A stretch of 64,000 nucleotides of DNA from Trichodesmium sp002260545 (lineage in GTDB: Bacteria > Cyanobacteriota > Cyanobacteriia > Cyanobacteriales > Microcoleaceae). This document shows, one piece after another, positions 55,863 through 64,000 of the stretch. The stretch's first letter is position 1; the number at the start of each line of letters is the position of its first letter. The notes under the pieces are model-generated. The model did no database searches, was not told the DNA's origin, and saw only the letters and a program-made list of their open reading frames with translations. The position numbers and the translations under genes are program-made. Location: contig NZ_JBNHEQ010000060.1 of NCBI RefSeq assembly GCF_050016015.1, forward strand, positions 1 through 64,000. Direction: 5' to 3'.

Positions 55863-57912
55863 AAGTATGTGGTTCTCCAAACAATAGCATTGAACAAGTC
55901 AAATCTTGAATTACTTCCATCGTCACATTACTCACAGCTAATCCACCAGCAGTACGACGCCGAATAGAACGCAAGATAACTAAATCAATATATTTTGACT
56001 CTTCCGTAATTACTCTAGAAATATCATCATGGCGAATAGTCCGAATTTCTGTTTTCACATTAAAACTTGACTGAGAAATTAAAGTAGATAACTGAGATTC
56101 AAAATCACTAATTTGTTGTTGAGCAGTTCTCGGATCGCAAACATGAAGAAATGTCACTTCCCCTTGATTTGTATCTGCAAACATTAGGGCAAATGTAATT
56201 TCCTGTGAAGTCTGTGGCGTTATATGTTTCAAAGGAACTAAGATCGAACGAATATTAGTCGGTTCATCCAAAAAACGCATGACTGCAACCGGACAATGAC
56301 AAGACCAAAATACATTATTAATGATATTGCCAAATAACCGCGCTCGTAACCCACCAATTTCACTCCATCCCATGACAATGAGATCGGCATTTTGTTCTTT
56401 CGCAGTGCGGCTTATTCCTTCGGCAATATCGTCATCAATTCTAATATCAGGTTGAGCTTCGACTTTAAATTCTTTACTAATTTCTACCGAACGGTTCACT
56501 AAACGCCGACTCATCCGCATAGCACTATCTAGTTCTACCTCATCCATGTGAACATGAGCTTGGGCAATAGATAATGGCACAATGAATCCTGATTCATGGC
56601 GAGCTAAAAGTGCTGCCATTTCTACCAAGTATCTGACTGTTAGGGGATTATATACTGGAACTACAACAGTAAAAGGATGGGGTAAACCATCTTCAGGATA
56701 TTCCTGTTTAGTTAAAGCATTCTCAGTTTTGAGGTCTATTTTAGGTTGTGGCAACCGACTAGCAAATGTAGTCGTCATCAGAGGACCTAAAATAGATGTC
56801 ACCAACATTAAAACAATCACACCATTGAATACTGACTCAGAAATTAATCCTACATCGAAACCAGCTAATGCTGCTGCCAGAGTTGCTGCTACTTGTGGCA
56901 TCGACAGAGACCACATAGTAAAAGCTTGATTCCAATTATAACGGTAGAGAATTTTGGCGATCGCTGCGGCGAGGAATTTACCAACTACAAGAGCGACAAT
57001 TATTCCCAGAGTTAGTCCTAAGTCAGTAGTCAGACTATCTACAAATGCTTGTACATCCAACAGCAAACCCATACCTACAAAGAAAAAAGGGATAAATAGG
57101 GTGCTGCCGACAAACTCAATTTTTTCTTCTACCGGACCTCTACCTACGACATCGTTAACTGCTAAACCAGCTAGAAATGCACCTACAATTTGATCGACGT
57201 TAATTGCCTGGGCACCAACTGACGCTAGGAAGACGGCTAAGAGTACAAACAAAAATTGATTACTTTCCTCATCTCCAGTTCGCCGGAAATATTCTCTTCC
57301 TGCCCAGTCTAAACCAAATAAGACTGCTGCTGAATATAATCCTAAAGTTACTAACTGTACGCCAAGACTAGCTACAGAAAATTCTCCTGCATGAATTGAT
57401 ACACAAATTGCTAATACTAACAAAGCAGCAATGTCAGTAAAAATTGTAGCACCGATGGTGACAGTCACTGCTTCATTCCCTACCACTCCTAAACGGTTGA
57501 CAATGGGAAAACCTAATAAAGTATGGGAAGCGAGTAGGGAACCAATGAGAACAGAGGAGTTCCAACCAAAGCCAAATAGTTGCCCTACTAAAATGCCACC
57601 AATGAGTGGTAGTGCAAATGTAGCTACTCCAAAACCTAGGGAACGTTCTTTAGTTTTGCGGAACTCGGCGAGGTCAATTTCTAGTCCGGCAACGAACATT
57701 AAATATATTTTGCCTATGTCTGTGAATAACTTCATTATCTGATCGTCAGAACTCAAAAGTTGAATTCCACTGGGTCCTAGAATGACTCCAGCAACTAATA
57801 AACCAACTAACCCTGGCAGACGTAAACGCTCAAAAATTGGTGGTACAGTCAAGACGACTGCCAAAAGAATAGTAAATGGAACTATAGGAGTATCTGGTAA
57901 GAGTTGTAGCAA
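55861..57912 (-). CDS. CPA2 cation/proton antiporter with USP domains
   Basis: 683 aa. The N-terminal 385 residues are a CPA2-type antiporter with about 11-12 membrane segments and PGLVGLLVAGVILGPSG at the start of the domain. Two universal-stress-protein-like cytoplasmic domains follow: about 410-545 (FTVVVPVYNP, then NADLIVMGWSEIGGLRARLFG) and a second, more diverged one to the end. The start is a TTG at 57912 preceded by AAGGT and a run of ten A; the first internal ATG would remove the first helix. This is a Na+(K+)/H+ antiporter of the NhaS-like group. Near sodium-dependent bicarbonate transporters it could maintain the sodium gradient. The next genes are the LysR regulator and bicA. Confidence 0.88.
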   Translation of the reverse strand: MLQLLPDTPIVPFTILLAVVLTVPPIFERLRLPGLVGLLVAGVILGPSGIQLLSSDDQIMKLFTDIGKIYLMFVAGLEIDLAEFRKTKERSLGFGVATFALPLIGGILVGQLFGFGWNSSVLIGSLLASHTLLGFPIVNRLGVVGNEAVTVTIGATIFTDIAALLVLAICVSIHAGEFSVASLGVQLVTLGLYSAAVLFGLDWAGREYFRRTGDEESNQFLFVLLAVFLASVGAQAINVDQIVGAFLAGLAVNDVVGRGPVEEKIEFVGSTLFIPFFFVGMGLLLDVQAFVDSLTTDLGLTLGIIVALVVGKFLAAAIAKILYRYNWNQAFTMWSLSMPQVAATLAAALAGFDVGLISESVFNGVIVLMLVTSILGPLMTTTFASRLPQPKIDLKTENALTKQEYPEDGLPHPFTVVVPVYNPLTVRYLVEMAALLARHESGFIVPLSIAQAHVHMDEVELDSAMRMSRRLVNRSVEISKEFKVEAQPDIRIDDDIAEGISRTAKEQNADLIVMGWSEIGGLRARLFGNIINNVFWSCHCPVAVMRFLDEPTNIRSILVPLKHITPQTSQEITFALMFADTNQGEVTFLHVCDPRTAQQQISDFESQLSTLISQSSFNVKTEIRTIRHDDISRVITEESKYIDLVILRSIRRRTAGGLAVSNVTMEVIQDLTCSMLLFGEPHT

Positions 57913-58518
57913 TTTTTTTTTTACCTTAAAATTTCAAGAATCTGTAGATCAAGTATAGTGATGATATAGGAATCAAAAATTAGACTTAGAAATTTTATTT
58001 TAGACTCCTTTGTGATCAGCAAAATAACATTAGAAATTTCCCTAAATTAAGATTCAACAACCCAACCTCGTTACTGGGGTTTTAGGTAAATTATCGGATT
58101 GGAGATGTCTATTAATCTCTGTTGTCTCCTACATTCCGCACGACAAAATGTAGCACAAAAATAGGAGTCAGTAGTCGTAGGGGCGTTTGCGGAGCATTCC
58201 GGAACGGAAATGGCCATGTGCTAACGCAAAGCTCCGCTTTATATGTCGCGCAGCGTTAACGGAGTTGTGCGATAGCAAAACGCCCCTACAGGAGTCAGAA
58301 TTTCCTACGGAATGCTCCGTAAACAGGAGAAAGTCATAGTAGTTAACAATTAAGTAAGTATTTATGCTTAATATTTTCCTGAGAATTTGACTCATAAATA
58401 GAGATAATTTCTAGAGTATAAATACTTATAACACCACTACTTTTCATGCTGATTTTGATACTATAAATTGAAGTGCGGAATGTGGGTTGTATGTTGTATA
58501 TTGCTTGTTTCCTATTTA
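57913..58518. repeat. Spacer with a 112-bp nested palindrome element
   Basis: 58178-58289 begins GTAGGGGCGTTT and ends AAAACGCCCCTAC, the arms of the 28-bp family. Between them sit TGCGGAGCATTCCGGAACGG and a second GC-rich piece (GCTCCGCTTTATATGTCGCG). GGAGATGTCTATTAATCTC at about 58103 matches another repeat end. No gene. Confidence 0.6.
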
Positions 58519-59439
58519 TTAACTGACGAGACGGTAACTAACACCATTTTTCTCAGTGTACTCATGGAGATATTGTAAGAATGCTTCAGCTACTACTGAT
58601 AGTTGTTTACCTTCTAAATAAGATACATACCACTTTCGTTTAATCGGAAATCCTTTAACATCTAAGGTTGTGAGTTCCAATTTAGAACTTTCACTATATA
58701 GGGTATGTTCTGACAAAACAGAAATTCCTAAACCACCAGCGATCGCTTGTTTAATGGCCTCATTACTGCCTAACTCTAAGCGCACTTTCACGACAACTTT
58801 GTGTCTGCCAAATAGTTGTTGCACTGCCTGACGAGTACCAGAACCATTTTCTCGCATAATAAAGGCTTCGTTATTGAGAGATTTAATCGGAATATTTCTC
58901 TTCCCTGCTAATGGATGATTTTTATTCGCTACTACAACTAGGGGATTATCCATTAAATATTCGTTGCGCAAAAGAATGTCTTCAGGAGGTTGACTCAATA
59001 TATATAGATCGTCTTGGTTTTCCATCATTCTCCTGGTGATGTTTTGATGATTTGTTACCTCTAAGGCAATATCAACCTGTGGATGTTCTTGGCAAAAATA
59101 ACCCAAGATTCTAGGCACAAAATATTTAGCAGTAGTTACTACGGCCAAACGTAACTTTCCTTGTTTTTTACCTTTGATGTCAGCAACTATCATCTCGAAG
59201 CGATCGAGCTGTTCAAACACTTCCCGACAAGTGGCCAATAATTCTGTACCAACGTCAGTTAAGTGAAGTTGCTTACCAATTTGTTCAAATAAAGGCATCC
59301 CCACTATCTGGGTGAGTTGCTTCATCTGACTAGAGACAGTCGGTTGGGTAATGAATAATTCTTCAGCAGCTTTAGTAAAGCTACCATGACTAGCTACTGT
59401 CTGAAACACTCTTAACTGATGTAAGGTGGCCTGAATCAA
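58519..59439 (-). CDS. LysR-family regulator, CmpR-like
   Basis: 306 aa. N-terminal winged helix-turn-helix (about 4-63): TLHQLRVFQTVASHGSFTKA, then LFITQPTVSSQMKQL. The effector domain (about 90-300) has LRLAVVTTAKYFVPRIL, MRENGSGTRQAVQQLF and AGGLGISVLSEHTLY. It looks more like CmpR, the low-CO2 regulator, than CcmR/NdhR. Its divergent arrangement with bicA across a 289-bp spacer is the classic LysR layout, so it probably regulates bicA, and perhaps sbtA, in response to inorganic carbon limitation. This is inference from position. The start is ATG 59439, with AGGGAGG-like sequence upstream. Confidence 0.9.
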   Translation of the reverse strand: MIQATLHQLRVFQTVASHGSFTKAAEELFITQPTVSSQMKQLTQIVGMPLFEQIGKQLHLTDVGTELLATCREVFEQLDRFEMIVADIKGKKQGKLRLAVVTTAKYFVPRILGYFCQEHPQVDIALEVTNHQNITRRMMENQDDLYILSQPPEDILLRNEYLMDNPLVVVANKNHPLAGKRNIPIKSLNNEAFIMRENGSGTRQAVQQLFGRHKVVVKVRLELGSNEAIKQAIAGGLGISVLSEHTLYSESSKLELTTLDVKGFPIKRKWYVSYLEGKQLSVVAEAFLQYLHEYTEKNGVSYRLVS

Positions 59440-59728
59440 GGACTTTCCCTCCTAATTATAAGAAAAATAAAGAAAATATTAATACTTATATAAGTAATTG
59501 CAAACTATTAAGTATTGCATTCCCAATTAATTTTTATAATAATCTTGACATAGACTATAGTCAATGATTAATATAAATTACATTGACTAAACTAAATAGG
59601 AATTACAAAGCAACTCTAGTTGTAGCGTTGTAGATTCGTTGCAACGTATCCTACACCAAACTCAAGGTGTATATAGAAGTTTAGGTAAATCCTATTCAAT
59701 AAAAAGAATAACTTAATAAGATAAAACA
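59440..59728 (+). promoter_or_regulatory. bicA promoter and candidate LysR operator
   Basis: A perfect 14-bp palindrome TACTTATATAAGTA lies at 59483-59496. TTGCAAACTATTAAGTATTGCA-type dyad parts follow. A sigma-70-like promoter is read as TTGACA (59545-59550), 18 bp, TAATAT (59569-59574). The spacer between these boxes contains GACTATAGTC, another palindrome. The implied leader is about 145 nt. Sites assigned by eye only. Confidence 0.45.
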
Positions 59729-61453
59729 ATGGCTACGCAGGTTTTTAACAAAATACATTTTAGAAATCTTAAGGGCGATATGTTCGGTGGCTTGACTGCT
59801 GCCGTAATTGCTCTTCCTATGGCACTCGCCTTCGGTGTCGCTTCCGGTGCAGGTCCTGCTGCTGGTTTATATGGTGCTGTATTAGTAGGTTTATTTGCCG
59901 CACTATTTGGTGGTACTCCAACTCTAATTTCTGAACCTACCGGACCAATGACGGTGGTAATGACTGCAGTGATTGCTAACTTAACTGCTGCAAACCCAGA
60001 CAATGGTCTGGCAATGGCTTTCACAGTGGTAATGCTAGCTGGTTTATTCCAAATCAGTTTTGGTTTATTAAAGCTGGGTAAATACATTACCATGATGCCT
60101 TACAATGTGATTTCTGGCTTCATGTCAGGTATTGGTCTAATCCTGATTATCCTGCAAATAGGTCCGTTTCTAGGACAAGCTAGTCCCAAGGGTGGTGTAG
60201 TTGGTACTATTCAGAACATACCTAACCTTTTGACAAATATTAATCCTATTGAGACAGGTTTAGCAATTCTCACAGTAGCTATCCTCTTCTTAGTGCCATC
60301 TAAAGTTAAGAAATTCGTTCCACCACCATTGCTAGCATTGGTAGTAGGAACAATAATTTCTGTTGTATTTTTCTCAAATGTTGATATTCGTCGTATTGGT
60401 GAAATTCCTAGTGGTCTTCCTAGTTTACAATTACCTTACTTTACTCCCGATCAGTTACAGTTAATGATAGTTGATGCCATAGTCTTAGCGATGCTTGGTT
60501 GTATTGATGCTCTATTAACTTCTGTAGTAGCTGACAGTTTGACTCGTACTCAACACAACTCTGATAAAGAATTAATTGGTCAAGGTTTAGGTAACTTAGC
60601 TTCTGGTTTATTTGGTGGTATTCCAGGCGCTGGTGCAACTATGGGTACTGTGGTTAATATCAATACAGGTGCTCGCAGTGCTTTATCTGGTGTTACCCGT
60701 GCTGTGATTTTGATGGTTGTAGTTTTGGGAGCTGGTAGTTTAACTGCACAAATTCCTATGGCTGTTTTGGCAGGTATTGCTCTCCAAGTAGGGATTAAGA
60801 TTATTGACTGGGGTTTCCTCAAGCGTGCTCATTATATCTCCTGGAAGTCTGCAATCATTATGTACGCTGTTATTGGTCTAACTGTATTTGTTGACTTGAT
60901 TGCTGCTGTAGGTATTGGGGTATTTATTGCTAATGTTCTAACTATCGATCGCCTAACTCAGCTAAAATCTGATGATGTTAAAGCTATTACTGATGCCGAT
61001 GATGCGATTGTCTTAGATAATGATGAGAAAGAAATACTAGATCGTGCTGAGGGTCGGATTTTATTATTCCATTTGAGTGGTCCGATGATATTCGGTGTTT
61101 CTAAAGCAATCTCTCGCCAGCACACACTTCTCAATAATTATGAAGTCTTGATTGTAGATTTGGCAGAAGTACCTCACATGGGTGTAACTTCTGCTCTAGC
61201 AATAGAAAATGCGATTCAGGAAACAGTTGATACAGGTCGTCACGTATTCTTAGTTGGTGCTTCGGGTAGTGTTAAACGACGGTTAGAAAAATTGGGAGTT
61301 TTAAACATTGTACCTTCAGAAAATCTGTTGATGGATCGGAAGCAAGCATTGGTTAAAGCTGTGTCTTTAGTTACTGATGTCAATATTAATGGTGCAAGTC
61401 AGAATGGAGTTAATAATCAAACTCGCATTGATACTATGATCAAGGGGCGTTAG
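59729..61453 (+). CDS. bicA: BicA-type SulP bicarbonate transporter
   Basis: 574 aa SulP-family transporter with a C-terminal STAS domain, in the arrangement of cyanobacterial BicA, a sodium-dependent low-affinity, high-flux bicarbonate importer. About 14 helices occupy residues 15-415. They include GGLTAAVIALPMALAFGVAS, EPTGPMTVVM and the substrate-region GGIPGAGATMGTVVNI. The STAS domain (about 440-560) has ILLFHLSGPMIFGVSKAISR and VLIVDLAEVPHMGVTSALAI. It sits divergently from a CmpR-like LysR gene and upstream of sbtA. SulP proteins can also carry sulfate; the neighbourhood and the close likeness to BicA favour bicarbonate. Confidence 0.92.
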   Translation: MATQVFNKIHFRNLKGDMFGGLTAAVIALPMALAFGVASGAGPAAGLYGAVLVGLFAALFGGTPTLISEPTGPMTVVMTAVIANLTAANPDNGLAMAFTVVMLAGLFQISFGLLKLGKYITMMPYNVISGFMSGIGLILIILQIGPFLGQASPKGGVVGTIQNIPNLLTNINPIETGLAILTVAILFLVPSKVKKFVPPPLLALVVGTIISVVFFSNVDIRRIGEIPSGLPSLQLPYFTPDQLQLMIVDAIVLAMLGCIDALLTSVVADSLTRTQHNSDKELIGQGLGNLASGLFGGIPGAGATMGTVVNINTGARSALSGVTRAVILMVVVLGAGSLTAQIPMAVLAGIALQVGIKIIDWGFLKRAHYISWKSAIIMYAVIGLTVFVDLIAAVGIGVFIANVLTIDRLTQLKSDDVKAITDADDAIVLDNDEKEILDRAEGRILLFHLSGPMIFGVSKAISRQHTLLNNYEVLIVDLAEVPHMGVTSALAIENAIQETVDTGRHVFLVGASGSVKRRLEKLGVLNIVPSENLLMDRKQALVKAVSLVTDVNINGASQNGVNNQTRIDTMIKGR

Positions 61454-62500
61454 TAATTTAAAAGATGGTATAAATCTTTCCATAGATAGGATGACCGTAA
61501 CTTACCCAGAAGTAACACTGCCAATAAGTGTTTCTCTTTTCGGCTGTCGCCGACATGAAAAGCAGAGCTTTGCGTCAGCAATGGCTTGCCAAAGAATGAT
61601 GAAAGTTTTAGCACTGTGGTCTCCGGCGTTGTTGATTCTGGGTATGATTTGATAATTTTGTATTTTGTTTGTATTTTGGATTTTTTGAACTACTTGTTAA
61701 TATTAACTGTTCCAAGTTAAGTGTTCCTTGTTCCCTATTTGCTATAAACCTACTTTCATACCTTAATTCAGCAATGCCAGGTCTCCTTACTACCCAAAGA
61801 AGTAGGTTTTCATGTCGCGCAGCGAAACATCTGCAAAGATGCACTCCATAAATTGACAACATATAGAACCACGGAACTGAAGTCAAGCGAAGATTTAAAA
61901 GTTAGTGGAATCTTAGCCAACTATAAACTAGCCAAATTCATTAGTATATAGTGGTTTTATATCATGTCTGGTAGCATCGGTATTGTAAGCGCGAAAGGAA
62001 AGTAAGGAATAAGAAATAAGCTTTCCGAGCCGTAGCTGTTGGATAGTTCAATTCGTCTTTCTATTTACCAACGCCATGAATTGCCAAAACAGCTATCTCT
62101 AGCAATTAATTCGATAACTATAGATATTTATACAAAAAAAGCTAAAGCTATAACATACCGCTGAGGCTAAAATCGACCATATAGCAGGACAAAGATAATA
62201 TCTTGGCTGCCTGAGCGTTCTCGCATCTGAATTGAGTACCCGAAAAGGCTTTCTCCGTATGTATCCCTCGGATTTTACAAATTAGTTTCTGGTAAACTAT
62301 GTAAAAAGCCATTGCTAATGAATCAACACTGGTTAGTGCGATCATTATCTTCCAGCACACGACGCACCGAGATGGAATGCAATCGAGTGGGAGCTTGACT
62401 CGCTACTTACACGGATGTGTGGAGCCAGCCACCCAAGATTTGAGGCTACGCTTACCTGCCATTTTGACCCCTAAAATCTGAATCAAGGAGGAATTACAAC
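61454..62500. other. Spacer between bicA and sbtA, composition changes here
   Basis: No gene is supported. The first half has GC-rich small repeats (GGCTGTCGCCGACATGAAAA at about 61540; TTTCATGTCGCGCAGCGAAA at about 61808) and a half copy of the family 4 element (starts ATATCATGTCTGGTAGC at 61959). From about 62150 on, base composition becomes visibly richer in GC and continues so through sbtA. Promoter signals for sbtA probably lie within 62380-62485. Confidence 0.45.
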
Positions 62501-63649
62501 ATGGATTTTTTGTCTGATTTCTGGACGCTTTTGGTGGGAAAGTTGCAGTCCCCGACGCTTGGCTTTCTAATTGGTGGTATGGTTGTTGCTGCCGTCAATA
62601 GCCAACTGCAAATTCCTGATGCGATCTATAAGTTTATCGTCTTCATGCTGCTCATCAAAGTCGGCCTAAGCGGTGGCATTGCGATCCGGAATGCAAATCT
62701 TCTGGAGATGCTGGTGCCCGCAGCGTTTGCCATGATAATAGGGATTCTGATCGTGTTTATCGGGCGCTACACTTTGGGTCTGTTGCCGAAAGTAAGAACC
62801 GTGGATGCCATTGCGACAGCGGGCTTATTCGGTGCCGTGAGTGGATCTACCCTGGCTGCTGCCCTCACCCTACTGGAATCAGAAGGTATCGAATACGAGC
62901 CATGGGCTGCTGCACTCTATCCCTTCATGGACATCCCAGCCCTAGTGACTGCGATAGTATTAGCCAGTCTTTATACCACTAAGCAGAAACAGTTACGTCT
63001 TGCAGAGGATAGTCTCAGCAAGCAGGAGTATCTCAGCAAGCAGCCCGTTACCGCAGGCGGGTATCCCAATGAACGGCGCATTGAACGGCGCATTGTTGCA
63101 GCCGGATATCCCACAGATACGGGCAATACCAAAGGCTCAGGGGTTAGAATATGGCCTATCATCAAGGAAAGTCTCCAGGGATCTGCCCTATCAGCACTGC
63201 TTATCGGCCTCACTCTAGGTCTGCTAACCCGGCCGGAAAGTGTCTATGATAGCTTTTTCAACCCCCCCTTTCGCGGGCTGCTTTCGATACTGATGCTGGT
63301 AATGGGTATGGAAGCCACAGCAAGGCTTGGTGAGCTACGCAAAGTAGGCCAGTGGTACGCTCTATATTCCTTTGTGGGTCCGCTGCTGCATGGGTTCATA
63401 GCCTTCGGTCTCGGCATGATTGCCCACTACGCCACGGGATTCAGCTTTGGCGGTATCGTGATCCTAGCCACCATCGCCACTTCAAGTTCAGACATCTCTG
63501 GGCCGCCAACTTTACGAGCTGGTATCCCGTCTGCCAATCCTTCTGCCTACATAGGCTCGTCCACAGCCGTTGGCACGCCAGTTGCGCTTGCCTTGGGAAT
63601 ACCGCTCTACATTGCGCTCGCCCAAGCGCTGATGGAAAGCGGAGCCTAG
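62501..63649 (+). CDS. sbtA: SbtA sodium-dependent bicarbonate transporter
   Basis: 382 aa. Two five-helix halves in the family pattern: GFLIGGMVVAAVNSQLQIP and GLFGAVSGSTLAAAL in the first; LRAGIPSANPSAYIGSS and TAVGTPVALALGIPLYIAL in the second. SGSTLA and SSSDISGPP near the half-helices correspond to substrate and sodium sites. The central cytoplasmic loop (about 160-220) has duplicated bits (LSKQEYLSKQ; ERRIERRI, DNA GAACGGCGCATT twice). AAGGAGG lies nine bases before the ATG. GC content and codon use differ from neighbours, suggesting transfer. The PII-like partner SbtB, often just downstream, is not within the remaining 350 bp. Confidence 0.95.
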   Translation: MDFLSDFWTLLVGKLQSPTLGFLIGGMVVAAVNSQLQIPDAIYKFIVFMLLIKVGLSGGIAIRNANLLEMLVPAAFAMIIGILIVFIGRYTLGLLPKVRTVDAIATAGLFGAVSGSTLAAALTLLESEGIEYEPWAAALYPFMDIPALVTAIVLASLYTTKQKQLRLAEDSLSKQEYLSKQPVTAGGYPNERRIERRIVAAGYPTDTGNTKGSGVRIWPIIKESLQGSALSALLIGLTLGLLTRPESVYDSFFNPPFRGLLSILMLVMGMEATARLGELRKVGQWYALYSFVGPLLHGFIAFGLGMIAHYATGFSFGGIVILATIATSSSDISGPPTLRAGIPSANPSAYIGSSTAVGTPVALALGIPLYIALAQALMESGA

Positions 63650-63780
63650 GTCGTGGTCTGTCGGTGCTACCCTAGCCCGGCGACAAACGCGTTAGCTATC
63701 TCAAGGTCTGCGTCGTCTTCATTCAAGAAACACGCTGCCTATAGGGTAAATAATAGGCGTTTCATCGTAAAATTTCGGTA

Positions 63781-63845
63781 AGTGGGAAACCACCGTCTTT
63801 TATGCGGTGGATGGAAACGACTCGACGGATTTTAATCCGTAGTCA
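63781..63845 (+). mobile_element. Left end of an IS200/IS605-type TnpB element
   Basis: Hairpin CCACCG/CGGTGG (63790-63810), then GATGGAAACGACTCG and hairpin ACGGATTTTAATCCGT (63825-63840), then AGTC. Order and connecting sequence match the left end of 6165-7690 read on its minus strand. A TGTTATAAT promoter-like box follows, as before tnpB at 45518. A tnpB would be expected to the right, but none is recognisable before the window ends. Confidence 0.55.
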
Positions 63846-63930
63846 AAAAAATGTGTTATAATTAATAACTTAAAAAGTAGACTCAATGGTATCCATAGCC
63901 GGAGAGAGTAGTGGCAATTGGCACCGCCTT

Positions 63931-63958
63931 GTAGGGGCGAACGGCCGTTCGCCCCTAC
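63931..63958. repeat. 28-bp perfect palindrome
   Basis: GTAGGGGCGAACGG then CCGTTCGCCCCTAC. Compared with 52711-52738, one base in each arm has changed together (AACGG/CCGTT versus AATGG/CCATT), so pairing is kept. Confidence 0.85.
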
Positions 63959-64000
63959 TGCTGCTGTATTCGTACTACGGTACGGTGCTGCCAATGTGGC

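Noticed and set aside
57431..57742. Long plus-strand frames opposite the antiporter and other large genes
   Set aside because: Antisense shadows of real coding sequence without own signals.
62148..62360. 70-codon minus-strand frame upstream of sbtA
   Set aside because: Lies in an atypical-composition spacer; no recognised domain or start context.
1..64000. tRNA or rRNA genes
   Set aside because: No cloverleaf with TTCGA-type T-loop and matching acceptor stem, and no rRNA-like stretch, could be found by eye; a scan with a tRNA finder would be decisive.

Overview
The window is chromosomal DNA of a filamentous, probably marine, cyanobacterium. Evidence: many HIP1 octamers (GCGATCGC) in and between genes; plastid-type genes ycf35 and ycf46; bicarbonate transporters of the BicA and SbtA families; a COP23-domain protein; a PEP-CTERM protein; AT-rich DNA; and low coding density (about 60 %). 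Long repeat-filled spacers and a vanadium haloperoxidase with RTX repeats suggest a Trichodesmium/Okeania/Microcoleus-like lineage. That placement is inference, not a match.

Layout. 0-9.5 kb: remnant of an IS end, a frameshifted exopolysaccharide priming sugar transferase, a small hypothetical, an iron-type alcohol/glycerol dehydrogenase, a class I aminotransferase, a decayed TnpB element and clpX. 10-13.2 kb: a cobalt/cobalamin set: B12 riboswitch, HupE-type cobalt transporter, DUF1636 protein and CobW GTPase. 13.2-24 kb: a triplicated spacer, a DUF985 cupin, an EF-hand protein, a tnpB remnant, an ABC1/UbiB kinase, leuD, a DUF2127 membrane protein and a TerB-like protein. 24-30.4 kb: M61 peptidase, Crp/Fnr regulator, ycf35, ycf46 and a ribbon-helix-helix protein, all on the minus strand. 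31.9-41.1 kb: a region rich in proteases: a COP23-domain protein, three secreted trypsin-like proteases, a secreted caspase-like protease with a triplicated leader, and an M28 peptidase. 41-53 kb: EamA transporter, PEP-CTERM protein, glycerophosphodiester phosphodiesterase, an IS200/IS605 element with intact-looking tnpA and broken tnpB, an SLH protein, an MscS channel fused to a cyclic-nucleotide domain, and a 434-residue hypothetical. 53-64 kb: vanadium haloperoxidase-RTX, then an inorganic-carbon block: CPA2 cation/proton antiporter with USP domains, CmpR-like LysR regulator, divergent bicA, and sbtA.

Genes that appear to work together: riboswitch-hupE-DUF1636-cobW (cobalt supply for cobalamin); ycf35-ycf46-RHH; COP23 plus proteases and caspase homologue (an exported proteolytic locus of unknown purpose); antiporter-LysR-bicA-sbtA (sodium-coupled bicarbonate uptake and the sodium gradient it needs).

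The spacers are unusually informative. At least six families of small inverted-repeat elements of roughly 85-280 bp can be delimited by eye. There is also a 28-bp palindrome family with covarying arms, and many tandem heptamers of the STRR type. Some small repeats have inserted into tnpB genes, into each other, or at gene ends.
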